Below are positions 44,017 to 53,106 of a DNA stretch of 64,000 nt, piece after piece. The stretch is from contig NZ_FOMT01000002.1 in the NCBI RefSeq assembly GCF_900112695.1, forward strand, positions 874,479 to 938,478, written 5' to 3'. Below the pieces are notes generated by a model. It saw nothing but the letters and a program-made list of their open reading frames with translations. It ran no database searches and had not been told where the DNA came from. The translations under genes were made by a program, and so were the position numbers. This DNA comes from Paenibacillus catalpae. Lineage in GTDB: Bacteria; Bacillota; Bacilli; Paenibacillales; Paenibacillaceae. Position 1 is the first letter of the stretch, and every line of letters begins with the position of its first letter.

Positions 44017-45534
44017 ATGACGATCAGGCTTCGTCTGACTTTATGGTTTTCCGGCATCCTTGCAGCCGCATTAATCGTATTATGTGTGGCTATTTATTTC
44101 TTTGTTAATATGAATACGTATGCAGATACGAAAGAACAGCTTCGCGACCAGGCTGAATCATATGATATCGTGAAATACGAAAATGGATTAAATCAGACTG
44201 ATCTGAATATTAAGAGGAATTCTCCATTTTACGAAAAAGATTTTTATGTGCAATTAGTAAATTATAAAGAAGGCATCATTAAAACGTCCGGTGAATTACA
44301 GGTTAACGGTATCAAATTTCCTATTCCTGAAGCCAAGACAAATCCGGATTATGACTATAAGAAGGCGGAATTGAAGACCAATGAAGGGGAAGTCGCTTTC
44401 CTGATCTATCAAGTTCCTATTCATAACAATACGGATGGCACATTAATTGGCCTGCTTCAGGTTGGCGCGGTAGTAGCCAGCGAGGAGAATTACCTGGCCG
44501 GACTACGCGTCATTCTTATTATGTCATCGTTGATTTGTCTTCTGCTTGCCTTTACAATAGGCCTGTTCCTGGCGCGCAAAGCCCTGCAGCCGATCGAGCG
44601 GGTGATCCGCACGACCGAGCAAATTCAAGTCGGCTCTGATCTTAGCGTCCGCATTCCGATTGAAGGGCCGAAGGATGAAATCGGGAGGCTGGTGTACACC
44701 CTTAATATTATGCTATCTCGGATCGAGATGGCTTATAACGGACTGGACGAATCTTATAAAGCGCAGCGCCGCTTTGTCTCTGATGCCTCCCATGAGCTTC
44801 GTACGCCTCTGACAACGATTCGAGGCAATATTGAGCTTCTGCAGCGGGTGTGGTCGAAGACCATTGATCCGGAGAAAGCGGGTGATATTGTGCTGGCCCT
44901 TGATACACAGCGGTGGGAGCTGTCTAACGAGGCGATGCAGGATATTTCAGCCGAGGCACGGCGAATGTCCACGCTTGTTAATGATCTTCTGGCATTAGCT
45001 AGAGCGGATGCGGGATATGAGATGGAGAAAACAACGCTGCCCATGCTGCCGATCGTAGAAGAGGTTGGCCGAAGAGCGGGTCTGCTTCCGCGGAACGCTG
45101 AATGGCGGATTGGGGATTTATCTGCATTAAATGGCTATCAGGTGTACGGGAACGCTGATTATTTGCAGCAGCTTCTGTTCATCTTTATTGAGAATGCCTT
45201 CAAATATACACCAAGCGGCTGGATTGAACTGAGCGCAATACACAAAGAAAATCAGCTTGGCATTATTATTAAAGATACGGGAATCGGTATGAATCCGGAG
45301 GAAGTTCCCCATATCTTCGACCGTTTCTACCGGGCAGATGAATCGCGCGGAAAGACCGTAGGAACAGGGCTTGGCTTGTCTATTGCCAAGTGGATTATTG
45401 ATGAACATCGCGGCTCGATTGAGGTGACAACGATGGAGGAAGAAGGGTCCACGTTTGTTATTTGGCTGCCAATAGACTTTTCCCCCCAGCCTGCTTCGAT
45501 TATAATGGAAGGAACGGATCGAAACGAAGTCTAA
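44017..45534 (+). CDS. Sensor histidine kinase partnered with the htrA-linked regulator
   Basis: A 505-residue kinase: helix 1 (about 8-30), an extracytoplasmic domain of about 130 residues, helix 2 (about 163-185), HAMP domain (186-240), HisKA with phospho-acceptor His259 (VSDASHELRTPLTTIRGN) and an ATPase domain (FIENAFKYTP, IKDTGIGMNPEEVPHIFDRFYR, GTGLGLSIAKWII). The plan is that of MprB/CssS-like kinases. It ends 30 bp before ispH, which may be partly co-transcribed. Confidence 0.93.
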   Translation: MTIRLRLTLWFSGILAAALIVLCVAIYFFVNMNTYADTKEQLRDQAESYDIVKYENGLNQTDLNIKRNSPFYEKDFYVQLVNYKEGIIKTSGELQVNGIKFPIPEAKTNPDYDYKKAELKTNEGEVAFLIYQVPIHNNTDGTLIGLLQVGAVVASEENYLAGLRVILIMSSLICLLLAFTIGLFLARKALQPIERVIRTTEQIQVGSDLSVRIPIEGPKDEIGRLVYTLNIMLSRIEMAYNGLDESYKAQRRFVSDASHELRTPLTTIRGNIELLQRVWSKTIDPEKAGDIVLALDTQRWELSNEAMQDISAEARRMSTLVNDLLALARADAGYEMEKTTLPMLPIVEEVGRRAGLLPRNAEWRIGDLSALNGYQVYGNADYLQQLLFIFIENAFKYTPSGWIELSAIHKENQLGIIIKDTGIGMNPEEVPHIFDRFYRADESRGKTVGTGLGLSIAKWIIDEHRGSIEVTTMEEEGSTFVIWLPIDFSPQPASIIMEGTDRNEV

Positions 45535-45564
45535 CTTCGTTATAGAGAAAGCAGGTGTTAGCAG

Positions 45565-46530
45565 ATGGAAATTGTTAAAATATCGCCGCGGGGCTATTGC
45601 TATGGGGTCGTTGATGCGATGGTTCTCGCTTTGCAAACGGCAAAGAATCTGGACCTTCCGCGTCCAATTTATATTCTTGGCATGATCGTTCATAATGCGC
45701 ATGTGACAGAAGCTTTCGAGACAGAGGGCGTTATTACGCTTGACGGCGAGAACCGTCTGGAAATTCTGGAGCAGATCGAGAAGGGCACAGTTATCTTTAC
45801 AGCCCATGGTGTATCGCCTGAGGTGCGCAACCGTGCCCGTGAGAAAGGTCTCACCATCGTGGACGCAACTTGTCCGGATGTAACAAAGACGCATGATCTG
45901 ATCCGGGAAAAAGTAGCCGAGGATTATCATATTATTTATATCGGCAAGAAGGGCCATCCGGAGCCGGAAGGTGCGATTGGTGTGGCGCCGGACCGTGTTC
46001 ATCTCATTGAGCGTGCAGAAGATATTGAGAAGCTCAGCGTACCTGAGGGCCGAATTATTATTACGAATCAGACGACGATGTCGCAATGGGATATCCGTAT
46101 TATCATGAGCAAGCTGCTTGAGGCGTATCCGAAAGCGGAGATTCATAATGAAATCTGCCTGGCGACGCAAGTACGCCAGGAGGCCGTAGCCGAACAGGCC
46201 GGCGCTGCACAGCTATGTATTGTAGTTGGCGATCCTCGCAGCAATAACTCCAATCGTCTTGCGCAAGTATCCGAAGAGATTGCGGGCGTAACGGCTTACC
46301 GTGTTGCCGACGTGTCGGAAATCAAGCAGGAGTGGCTGAAAGGCATCGATCGCGTCGCCGTTACTTCAGGAGCGTCGACTCCAACTCCGATTACGAAGGA
46401 AGTTATCGCGTATTTGGAGCAGTACGACCATGCCAACCCGGAAACGTGGGAGATCAAGCGCACGGTCAACAAAAACAAGCTTCTTCCGACTATTCGTACC
46501 AAGTCGAATGCAGGCGCAGCAGAAGCTTAA
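45565..46530 (+). CDS. ispH: 4-hydroxy-3-methylbut-2-enyl diphosphate reductase
   Basis: Last step of the MEP route to isoprenoids, giving IPP and DMAPP. The 321 residues carry the three cysteines of the iron-sulfur cluster: Cys12 (SPRGYCYGV), Cys103 ([11 protein letters not shown]) and Cys198 ([12 protein letters not shown]), with His residues in VHNAHV and [13 protein letters not shown] precedes the ATG. A terminator follows. Confidence 0.97.
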   Translation: MEIVKISPRGYCYGVVDAMVLALQTAKNLDLPRPIYILGMIVHNAHVTEAFETEGVITLDGENRLEILEQIEKGTVIFTAHGVSPEVRNRAREKGLTIVDATCPDVTKTHDLIREKVAEDYHIIYIGKKGHPEPEGAIGVAPDRVHLIERAEDIEKLSVPEGRIIITNQTTMSQWDIRIIMSKLLEAYPKAEIHNEICLATQVRQEAVAEQAGAAQLCIVVGDPRSNNSNRLAQVSEEIAGVTAYRVADVSEIKQEWLKGIDRVAVTSGASTPTPITKEVIAYLEQYDHANPETWEIKRTVNKNKLLPTIRTKSNAGAAEA

Positions 46531-46543
46531 TATGATTGGTTAT

Positions 46544-46583
46544 AGAGACAATCAGGGGAAATGACCTTTGGTTGTCTCTTTCT
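46544..46583 (+). terminator. Terminator of ispH
   Basis: AGAGACAA(T)C pairs with GGTTGTCTCT around a loop, followed by a T-rich tail. Confidence 0.75.
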
Positions 46584-46632
46584 GTTTATTGTACCCTTTG
46601 AGTATTTGAAAAAATTGACAGAGTGCAGCGGA

Positions 46633-46767
46633 GTAAGTGAATGTTCTGGAGAAGCGAAGTGTTCGCCTTGGTAATTAGATTCCTACTATGGAAACTTGTT
46701 CAGGGAATCTAATTAGCACAGCGATCGTAAGAATATTCACTTACGTAGTTGCATGCCTGCGATGCAA
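46633..46767. other. Structured multi-branched intergenic element
   Basis: An outer stem (GTAAGTGAAT at 46633 with ATTCACTTAC ending at 46744) encloses two hairpins: GCGAA-GTG-TTCGC (46654-46666) and TAATTAGATTCC with GGAATCTAATTA (46672-46715). A separate hairpin TTGCAT/ATGCAA follows (46749-46767). This fills most of the 346-bp space between ispH and the DAHP synthase gene. No gene is seen. It could be a small RNA, a folded repeat element or a leader; the next promoter lies downstream of it. Confidence 0.55.
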
Positions 46768-46775
46768 ATTTCCTG

Positions 46776-46805
46776 TTGACGAAAAGGGTACTCCTCGTGT
46801 ATATT
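46776..46805 (+). promoter_or_regulatory. Promoter of the DAHP synthase gene
   Basis: TTGACG and TATATT with 18-bp spacing, about 78 bp before the start codon. Confidence 0.65.
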
Positions 46806-46882
46806 TGCTTTAACAAGTAAAAGCATAAAAGCCACAAAGCATAAAAGCGTATAAGCGTTGAAGCGAAAAAGGAGAGATGGAC

Positions 46883-47944
46883 ATGATCGTTATTACAAGC
46901 CCACATATTGCTGAAGAGCGCATTCAAGAAATCGTGAACCATATTGAAAGAGCGGGCGTGCAAGCCCATGTATCGAGAGGAACGGACCGTACCGTTATCG
47001 GGATTATCGGCCAGGCGGAGCCAACGCTTGCTGAGCATCTCCGCCAAATGAAAGGCGTCGAGAATGTGATCAAGATCTCGAAGTCCTACAAGCTTGCAAG
47101 CCGTGACTTCCATCCGGACGATACGGTGATCGATATTAAAGGCGTTAAAATCGGCGGCGAGAACCTCGTGATCATGGGCGGCCCGTGTGCTGTTGAATCG
47201 CCGGAGCAAATTGATGAAATCGCCCGTCTTGTGAAAGCAGCCGGCGGACAAGTGCTTCGCGGCGGTGCGTTTAAACCTCGTACCGGTCCTTACAGCTTCC
47301 AGGGAGTTGGAGTGGAAGGCTTGATCATGATGGCGGAAGCCGGCAAGAAGCATGGCCTCCTGACGATTACGGAAGTCATGACGCCGGAGTACGTAGATGT
47401 ATGTGCCGAATACGCGGATATTCTTCAGGTCGGCACCCGCAACATGCAGAACTTCGACTTGCTTCGCAAGCTCGGAACCATCCAGACACCGGTCCTGCTC
47501 AAGCGCGGCTTCAGCGCAACGTATGATGAGTTCCTCAATGCAGCGGAATACATCCTGGCCGGCGGAAATCCGAATGTTATGTTATGTGAGCGCGGAATCC
47601 GAACGTTCGAAACTTACACAAGAAATACTCTCGACCTATCTGCTATTCCGGTTCTGCAAGGGCTTAGCCATCTGCCAGTAATCTCGGATCCTAGCCACGG
47701 TACAGGACGCCGCGAATTGGTAGAACCGATGTCCAAGGCATCCGTTGCAGCAGGGGCGAACGGTCTGATCGTTGAAATGCACACAGATCCGGATAATTCG
47801 ATGACAGGTGACGGTGTACAATCGTTATTCCCAGACCAATTCGCTAATTTGTTAAAGGATTTAGAGAAGCTGGCGCCAATCGTCGGAAAACAATTTAATA
47901 CAACAAAAGAGCCGGCAGCGGCCTTCGCAGAGTGGAAAATTTAA
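46883..47944 (+). CDS. aroF: 3-deoxy-7-phosphoheptulonate synthase (type I-beta, with N-terminal regulatory domain)
   Basis: First step of the shikimate route: phosphoenolpyruvate plus erythrose 4-phosphate gives DAHP. The 353 residues have an N-terminal ferredoxin-like/ACT-type domain (about 1-70) and a TIM-barrel catalytic domain with GGPCAVES (metal and PEP site), GGAFKPRTGPYSFQG and DPSHGTGRRELV. This is the AroF/thermotoga-type layout with built-in feedback control. The ATG at 46883 is preferred: AAGGAG lies eight bases before it, while the ATG two codons up overlaps that spacing. A terminator follows. Confidence 0.94.
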   Translation: MIVITSPHIAEERIQEIVNHIERAGVQAHVSRGTDRTVIGIIGQAEPTLAEHLRQMKGVENVIKISKSYKLASRDFHPDDTVIDIKGVKIGGENLVIMGGPCAVESPEQIDEIARLVKAAGGQVLRGGAFKPRTGPYSFQGVGVEGLIMMAEAGKKHGLLTITEVMTPEYVDVCAEYADILQVGTRNMQNFDLLRKLGTIQTPVLLKRGFSATYDEFLNAAEYILAGGNPNVMLCERGIRTFETYTRNTLDLSAIPVLQGLSHLPVISDPSHGTGRRELVEPMSKASVAAGANGLIVEMHTDPDNSMTGDGVQSLFPDQFANLLKDLEKLAPIVGKQFNTTKEPAAAFAEWKI

Positions 47945-47959
47945 TACAAATTGTTAATG

Positions 47960-48004
47960 AGAAAAGCCGGGAAGCCTTGATACACAAGGCCTCCCGGCTT
48001 TTCT
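47960..48004 (+). terminator. Terminator of aroF
   Basis: A long stem, AGAAAAGCCGGGA with TCCCGGCTTTTCT and inner GCCTTG/CAAGGC. Confidence 0.88.
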
Positions 48005-48045
48005 GATCGAATGTAAAGGCTTAATTGTGAACAAATGTTTAAACT

Positions 48046-48062
48046 TGTAAGTATACCTCACA
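48046..48062 (+). promoter_or_regulatory. GlnR/TnrA box upstream of glnA
   Basis: TGTAA, seven bases, TCACA is a full match to TGTNA-N7-TNACA, the site of the nitrogen regulators GlnR and TnrA. It lies about 29 bp upstream of the -35 box. A site this far up fits activation or looping as well as repression. Confidence 0.8.
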
Positions 48063-48090
48063 TATGATTAAAAAATACCTTACATAAGTA

Positions 48091-48119
48091 TTGACGATGC
48101 CAAACCGTAGTTTTATAAT
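48091..48119 (+). promoter_or_regulatory. Promoter of glnA
   Basis: TTGACG and TATAAT with 17-bp spacing, about 78 bp before the start codon. Confidence 0.88.
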
Positions 48120-48197
48120 TACCTCATAGTTTAGCACGAAAATTGAACAATAACTGTTCATAACTAAGCAAATGTTCGGAAATGGAGGAAATATCTG

Positions 48198-49622
48198 ATG
48201 TCAGTTCAAAATGTTTTGAACACAATTCAAGAAAACAACATCCAGTTTGTAGATTTCCGTTTTGTGGATCTCGCTGGTCGCGCGCACCACATTACTCTTC
48301 CTGCTACAGAAGTTGACGCTGATACTTTCGTAAACGGTGTAGCTTTTGACGGTTCCTCGATCCCAGGGTTCCGTGGTATCGAAGAGTCCGACATGGTAAT
48401 GATGCCGGATACTGAAGCAGTATTCGTTGATCCTTTCACAGATCATCCTACACTGAACATTATGTGTAACATTCATACACCGGACGGCGAGCGTTACGAG
48501 CGTGACCCACGCAGCATCGCTCAAAAAGCGGAAGAATACCTGCAAACGACTGGTATCGGTACTACTGCATTCTTCGCACCTGAGTCCGAGTTCTTCATTT
48601 TCGACGAAGTTCGCTATGAAAGCACAATGAACTCCTCTTCTTTCTACGTTGATTCCGAAGAAGCAGGCTGGAACACGAACCGTAAAGAAGAAGGCGGCAA
48701 CCTGGGCTTTAAAGTTCCTGTAAAAGGCGGCTACGTGCCAGTTGCTCCAGTTGACCAACAACAAGACATCCGCAGCGAAATGGTTCGCCTGATGCAAGAA
48801 GTTGGCCTTCGCGTTGAGCGTCATCACCACGAAGTTGCAACTGCTGGTCAAGCAGAAATCAACTTCCGTTTCAGCACTTTGACTAAAACAGCTGACAACC
48901 TCATGCTGTACAAATATATCGTTCATAACACAGCTCGCCAATACGGTAAAGTGGCTACTTTCATGCCAAAACCATTGTTCGGCGACAACGGTTCCGGTAT
49001 GCACGTTCACTCCTCGATCTTCGACGGCGACACTCCGCTGTTCTATGAAAAAGGCGCTTACGGCAACCTGAGCCAACTGGCTATGCACTACATCGGCGGT
49101 ATCCTGCACCATGCACCAGCTCTGATCGCTTTGACGAACCCTTCGACAAACTCGTTCAAACGTCTGGTACCTGGTTACGAAGCACCGGTTAACCTCGTAT
49201 TCTCGAAAGGTAACCGTTCCGCTGCAGTTCGTATTCCAATCGCATCGGTAACACCAAAAGGCTGCCGTATCGAGTTCCGTACTCCGGACTCCACAGCTAA
49301 CCCTTATCTGGCATTCGCAGCTATGCTGCTTGCTGGTCTGGACGGCGTTAAACGTAAACTGGATCCTGTTGCTTTGGGCTATGGTCCATTCGACAAAAAC
49401 ATCTACGAACTGCCAGAAGAAGAGAAAAAAGAAATCCGCAGCGTACCTGGTACACTCGACGAAGCGCTTGACGCTCTCGAAGCGGATTCCACATTCTTGA
49501 CTGAAGGTGGCGTATTTACGGAAGAATTCATCGCTAACTATGTTGCCGTTAAACGCAGCGAAGCTAAAGCGGTATCGATCCGTATTCATCCACACGAATA
49601 CAGCCTGTACTTCGGCTGCTAA
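48198..49622 (+). CDS. glnA: Glutamine synthetase, GSI-beta-like
   Basis: Makes glutamine from glutamate, ammonia and ATP. The 474 residues contain FDGSSIPGF (beta-Grasp domain), APESEFFIFD, VKGGYVPVAPVD, HHHEVATAGQAEI, FGDNGSGMHVHSS (ATP site) and NPSTNSFKRLVPGYEAPV. The enzyme is about 30 residues longer than Bacillus GlnA (444) and matches the E. coli-type GSI-beta along its length, including the extra segment after FFIFD. KNIYELPEEE near residue 395 corresponds to the Tyr that is adenylylated in GSI-beta enzymes. It has no glnR next to it but has a GlnR box and strong promoter, so it is nitrogen-regulated. Confidence 0.96.
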   Translation: MSVQNVLNTIQENNIQFVDFRFVDLAGRAHHITLPATEVDADTFVNGVAFDGSSIPGFRGIEESDMVMMPDTEAVFVDPFTDHPTLNIMCNIHTPDGERYERDPRSIAQKAEEYLQTTGIGTTAFFAPESEFFIFDEVRYESTMNSSSFYVDSEEAGWNTNRKEEGGNLGFKVPVKGGYVPVAPVDQQQDIRSEMVRLMQEVGLRVERHHHEVATAGQAEINFRFSTLTKTADNLMLYKYIVHNTARQYGKVATFMPKPLFGDNGSGMHVHSSIFDGDTPLFYEKGAYGNLSQLAMHYIGGILHHAPALIALTNPSTNSFKRLVPGYEAPVNLVFSKGNRSAAVRIPIASVTPKGCRIEFRTPDSTANPYLAFAAMLLAGLDGVKRKLDPVALGYGPFDKNIYELPEEEKKEIRSVPGTLDEALDALEADSTFLTEGGVFTEEFIANYVAVKRSEAKAVSIRIHPHEYSLYFGC

Positions 49623-49640
49623 TTCGAAACGCACTTATTC

Positions 49641-49671
49641 AAGCGGACTCCCTTAGGGGGTCCGCTTTTTC
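49641..49671 (+). terminator. Terminator of glnA
   Basis: AAGCGGAC-CCC and GGG-GTCCGCTT form an 11-bp stem followed by T bases. Confidence 0.88.
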
Positions 49672-49739
49672 CATTATAGAACTAATAAGTTACTCTAAAC
49701 GCGGTCGCTCTTCTTCGACATGCTTCGATAGAGGTTTTC

Positions 49740-50318
49740 TCACTTGTCGAAGGAAATGACGGCGAGAGGTTCGTACATAGGTCTTTCGCCCAGTCGGGTT
49801 TGGTAAAGAGTAATGCCGCTTGCGTCGAATGCTGTCTGATGCTGTAGAAAGCTGCTGGAGAGCTTCTGGAGTTGATCTGTCTTACAAGGCTCATCAGCAT
49901 TGTATTTCCTCGCTAAGGTGACATGTGGGCGGTAAGGACGGGTCTCTGGTGTGTAGTTGATGGCAGAGTGAAGGAATTCTCCAAGCAATTGATGAAGCTT
50001 AAGCAGCTCATCGGGCAATTCCTTTAGGCCAAGCCATAAGACGGAAGGGCGTTCCACGCGGCCAAAGCTGCCAAGCTTCGACAGTTCTAATGGAAAGGCT
50101 CTTATTCGAGACGCCGTCTCCTGCATGGCAGCCTGAATAACGGGGATGGAGGAGATGGGCATGTCCCCGATGAAATGCAGCGTAACATGCAGGTCTCTTG
50201 GATCTACCCATCTCTGGAAAGGGAGCTGTGTCCGCCAATCGGGCAAATGGCTAACGATTTGCCCCGTAATATTTTCTGGAATGGTAATAGCGGTGAAAAT
50301 CCGAATATTTTCTGCCAT
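49740..50318 (-). CDS. thpR: RNA 2',3'-cyclic phosphodiesterase (2H family)
   Basis: A 192-residue enzyme of the LigT/2'-5' RNA ligase family that opens 2',3'-cyclic phosphate ends. Both H-x-T/S-x motifs are present: HVTLHF (His44) and HVTLAR (His132), with RIFTAITIPENI at the N-terminus. ATG at 50318 follows GGAG by nine bases; longer starts have no ribosome site. It is divergent from serC. Confidence 0.92.
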   Translation of the reverse strand: MAENIRIFTAITIPENITGQIVSHLPDWRTQLPFQRWVDPRDLHVTLHFIGDMPISSIPVIQAAMQETASRIRAFPLELSKLGSFGRVERPSVLWLGLKELPDELLKLHQLLGEFLHSAINYTPETRPYRPHVTLARKYNADEPCKTDQLQKLSSSFLQHQTAFDASGITLYQTRLGERPMYEPLAVISFDK

Positions 50319-50488
50319 ATGATTATTCTCCGTTCGACTTTTTGTCACTAACATTATGTAAATGTACTTGAAGACAGCCTCTAAAATTGCTATCATAATC
50401 AATATCATGTGAGATGTGAAATATAAGCATAGTATAGAGAACTTGTACCTTCTTATATTTTAACAAAAACAAAAGGTGGGTAACGGAA

Positions 50489-51577
50489 ATGAAACGAGCC
50501 TATAATTTCAATGCAGGACCGGCCGCTTTACCGCTTGAAGTGCTGCAGCAGGCACAGGAGCAATTTGTCGAATATCAGGGCGCAGGCATGTCTATTATGG
50601 AAATGTCGCATCGGAGCGCACTGTATGAGCAAGTGAACAATGAATCACAAGCACTCATGCGCGAATTGTTCGGTATTCCGGATAACTATCATGTATTATT
50701 CCTTCAAGGCGGCGCTAGCCAGCAATTCGCCATGATTCCGATGAACCTGCTTCGTCCGGGTCGCGTTGGCGCTTATGTCAAGACAGGCGCTTGGGCTGAT
50801 AAAGCACTGAAGGAATCGAAATTCGTTGGCGAGACTGTTATTGCGGCTTCGTCAGAAAACGACAAATATATGCGGATGCCAAATGTGAATGACTTTATCG
50901 TTCCTGACAATGCCGCTTACCTCCATATGACATCGAATGAAACAATCGGAGGCGTTCAGTTCCAGGAGTTCCCGACGAATCTTGGCAATGTGCCGCTTGT
51001 TGCCGATATGTCGAGCGACATTTTGAGCCGTCCAATTGATATTAGCAAGTTTGGTCTTATTTATGCGGGCGCGCAAAAAAATCTTGGTCCATCGGGTGTG
51101 ACCGTTGTTATCGTACGCGATGATCTGGTACAGGAAAGCCCGAAAGACATTCCGGCTATCTTCCGTTATGATACTCATGCCAAAAACAGCTCGTTATATA
51201 ATACACCGCCATCTTTCTCGGTATATATGGTTAATTTGGTCCTGAAATGGATCAAATCAAACGGCGGAGTTGCTGCAATGGAGCAAATAAACCGTGATAA
51301 AACGAAGTTGATCTATGATGCGATCGATCAAAGCAACGGTTTCTATATCGGGTGTGCGCATCCGGACAGCCGTTCGCTTATGAACATTACTTTCCGTATC
51401 CAAAGCGAAGAGCTTGAGAAGCAATTCGTGAAGGAATCGGAACAAAACGGCTTTGTTGGCCTGAAAGGCCATCGCGATGTTGGCGGCCTTCGTGCATCGA
51501 CGTATAATGCCGTTCCTCATGAGAGCTGCAAAGCGCTTGCTGAATTTATGGCGGATTTCCAGCGCCGCAACGGTTAA
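50489..51577 (+). CDS. serC: Phosphoserine aminotransferase
   Basis: Second step of serine synthesis: 3-phosphohydroxypyruvate plus glutamate gives phosphoserine. The 362 residues have NFNAGPAALPLEVLQQAQEQF at the start, LQGGASQQFAMIPMN and the PLP lysine in YAGAQKNLGPSGV (Lys197). AGGTGG precedes the ATG. It is a single gene ended by a terminator. Confidence 0.97.
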   Translation: MKRAYNFNAGPAALPLEVLQQAQEQFVEYQGAGMSIMEMSHRSALYEQVNNESQALMRELFGIPDNYHVLFLQGGASQQFAMIPMNLLRPGRVGAYVKTGAWADKALKESKFVGETVIAASSENDKYMRMPNVNDFIVPDNAAYLHMTSNETIGGVQFQEFPTNLGNVPLVADMSSDILSRPIDISKFGLIYAGAQKNLGPSGVTVVIVRDDLVQESPKDIPAIFRYDTHAKNSSLYNTPPSFSVYMVNLVLKWIKSNGGVAAMEQINRDKTKLIYDAIDQSNGFYIGCAHPDSRSLMNITFRIQSEELEKQFVKESEQNGFVGLKGHRDVGGLRASTYNAVPHESCKALAEFMADFQRRNG

Positions 51578-51586
51578 GAATGAACA

Positions 51587-51621
51587 AAGACCGCCATTCC
51601 CGTAAACGGAAAGGCGGTCTT
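51587..51621. terminator. Bidirectional terminator between serC and the response regulator
   Basis: AAGACCGCC and GGCGGTCTT form a 9-bp stem, with inner TTCCCGT/ACGGAAA pairing; it lies between convergent genes. Confidence 0.8.
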
Positions 51622-51636
51622 CATCTTTAGCGGTGG

Positions 51637-52353
51637 TTATGCGAGTGAAGAATCGGCCATATTAGGGGCGTGAAGCTTGTAGCCGACATTGCGGACCGTC
51701 ATAATATATTCGGGAGTTCTTGCGTTTTGCTCGATTTTATCCCGAAGATGGCTGATATGAACGTCAACGATACGCGTATCGCCGAGGAAATGGTAATCCC
51801 ATACCCCATGCAGCAGCTGCTGACGGCTTAATACTTTGCCTCTATGCTTACATAAGAAGAGAAGAAGCTCAAATTCTTTAGGTGTCAGTTCGATTGTTTT
51901 GCCATCGATCAGCACTTCGCGTTGTTCTGCCCGTACAGTCAATCGGCCAATATCGAATGTAGTGGATTCGGCTTGGCCTGGAAGGGATTGAATGCGGCGG
52001 AATATCGCCTGGATACGGGAAATGAGCTCTTGCGGACTAAACGGCTTTGTCATATAATCGTCGGCCCCGTTATCGAGCCCGGCGATTTTGTCTGTGACAT
52101 CCTGCAAAGCGGTAAGCATAACGATAGGTACGGCATTGCTTTGCTTGCGCAGTTCACGGCATACTTGAATACCATCCATCTTCGGAAGCATCAAATCAAG
52201 TACGATCAGGTCAGGACGGAATGGCTTCAGCATCTCGAATACGGCCTCTCCATCGCTTACGCACCGGACATCATAGCCGGCGAGCTTTAGATTAAATTCG
52301 ATAAGCATGGAGATTGAAGGCTCATCATCTACGACCAATATTTTCTTTTTCAT
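51637..52353 (-). CDS. Orphan OmpR-family response regulator
   Basis: A 238-residue regulator with acidic pocket VVDDEPS, phospho-acceptor Asp53 (LIVLDLMLPKMDG), KPFSPQEL and a C-terminal winged helix (ELTPKEFELLLFLCKHRGKVLSRQ, YIMTVRNVGYKL). Sequence style is that of the PhoP/WalR branch. No kinase gene is adjacent: trmL lies upstream in the opposite direction and serC is convergent. ATG at 52353 follows AAAGGAG; longer starts have no ribosome site. Its kinase must be encoded elsewhere. Confidence 0.92.
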   Translation of the reverse strand: MKKKILVVDDEPSISMLIEFNLKLAGYDVRCVSDGEAVFEMLKPFRPDLIVLDLMLPKMDGIQVCRELRKQSNAVPIVMLTALQDVTDKIAGLDNGADDYMTKPFSPQELISRIQAIFRRIQSLPGQAESTTFDIGRLTVRAEQREVLIDGKTIELTPKEFELLLFLCKHRGKVLSRQQLLHGVWDYHFLGDTRIVDVHISHLRDKIEQNARTPEYIMTVRNVGYKLHAPNMADSSLA

Positions 52354-52519
52354 CGTATCTATTCTCCTTTGCCTCCTACATGATGTCTCCATTATGAAGG
52401 CTAACATTAATGCGGAGATTAAGAGTACGTTAACCTAATGTAAAAATTGCCTCCCAAGCACTGGTGCGGCAGCCTAATGAATCGTGTATAATGACATAGA
52501 ATGTGAGGTAAGTACAGTT

Positions 52520-52984
52520 ATGGCATTTCATATCGTATTGGTTGAACCCGAAATTCCTGCAAACACGGGCAATATTGCTCGTACATGCGCAGCAACAGGC
52601 GCGCATCTTCATCTTGTTCGTCCCCTTGGCTTCCAGACCGATGACCGCACACTGAAGCGCGCCGGCCTGGATTATTGGCATGCCGTTCACGTGGAGTACC
52701 ATGATTCCTTCCAGGAGCTGCAAGATGCGAATCCAAACGGAAGATTTTTTTATGCAAGTACAAGAGCGCGTAAAGTGTATACGGAGTTTGAATTCAGGGA
52801 CGGAGATTTCTTCGTATTCGGGAAGGAAACCAAAGGACTTCCGCAAGAGCTGATCGAGGCGAATCTGGATACTTGCATGCGGATGCCGATGACAGGTGAC
52901 GTCAGATCGCTGAATCTTTCTAATTCGGCGGCTATTATTGTGTATGAGGCTCTGCGCCAGAATCAGTTTCCAGGTATGGACTGA
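52520..52984 (+). CDS. trmL: tRNA (cytidine/uridine-34 2'-O)-methyltransferase TrmL
   Basis: SPOUT-class methyltransferase that modifies the wobble base of tRNA-Leu. The 154 residues contain IVLVEPEIPANTGNIARTC, FGKETKGLP (knot) and MPMTGDVRSLNLSNSAAIIVYEALRQ, the deep trefoil knot and SAM site of TrmL/YibK. ATG at 52520 is chosen because GTGAGG lies ten bases upstream and the N-terminus then fits the family. Confidence 0.95.
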   Translation: MAFHIVLVEPEIPANTGNIARTCAATGAHLHLVRPLGFQTDDRTLKRAGLDYWHAVHVEYHDSFQELQDANPNGRFFYASTRARKVYTEFEFRDGDFFVFGKETKGLPQELIEANLDTCMRMPMTGDVRSLNLSNSAAIIVYEALRQNQFPGMD

Positions 52985-53106
52985 AATTGCATGATATTAA
53001 GGATTATCCTTGTTTGGGAAGGAATTCGAATGAGACCATCGAAAGTCTACTGTGCAATGTTTTCACAGAGTTAGCTTGCAAATCCAGACATAAAGAAGGT
53101 GAAAAG

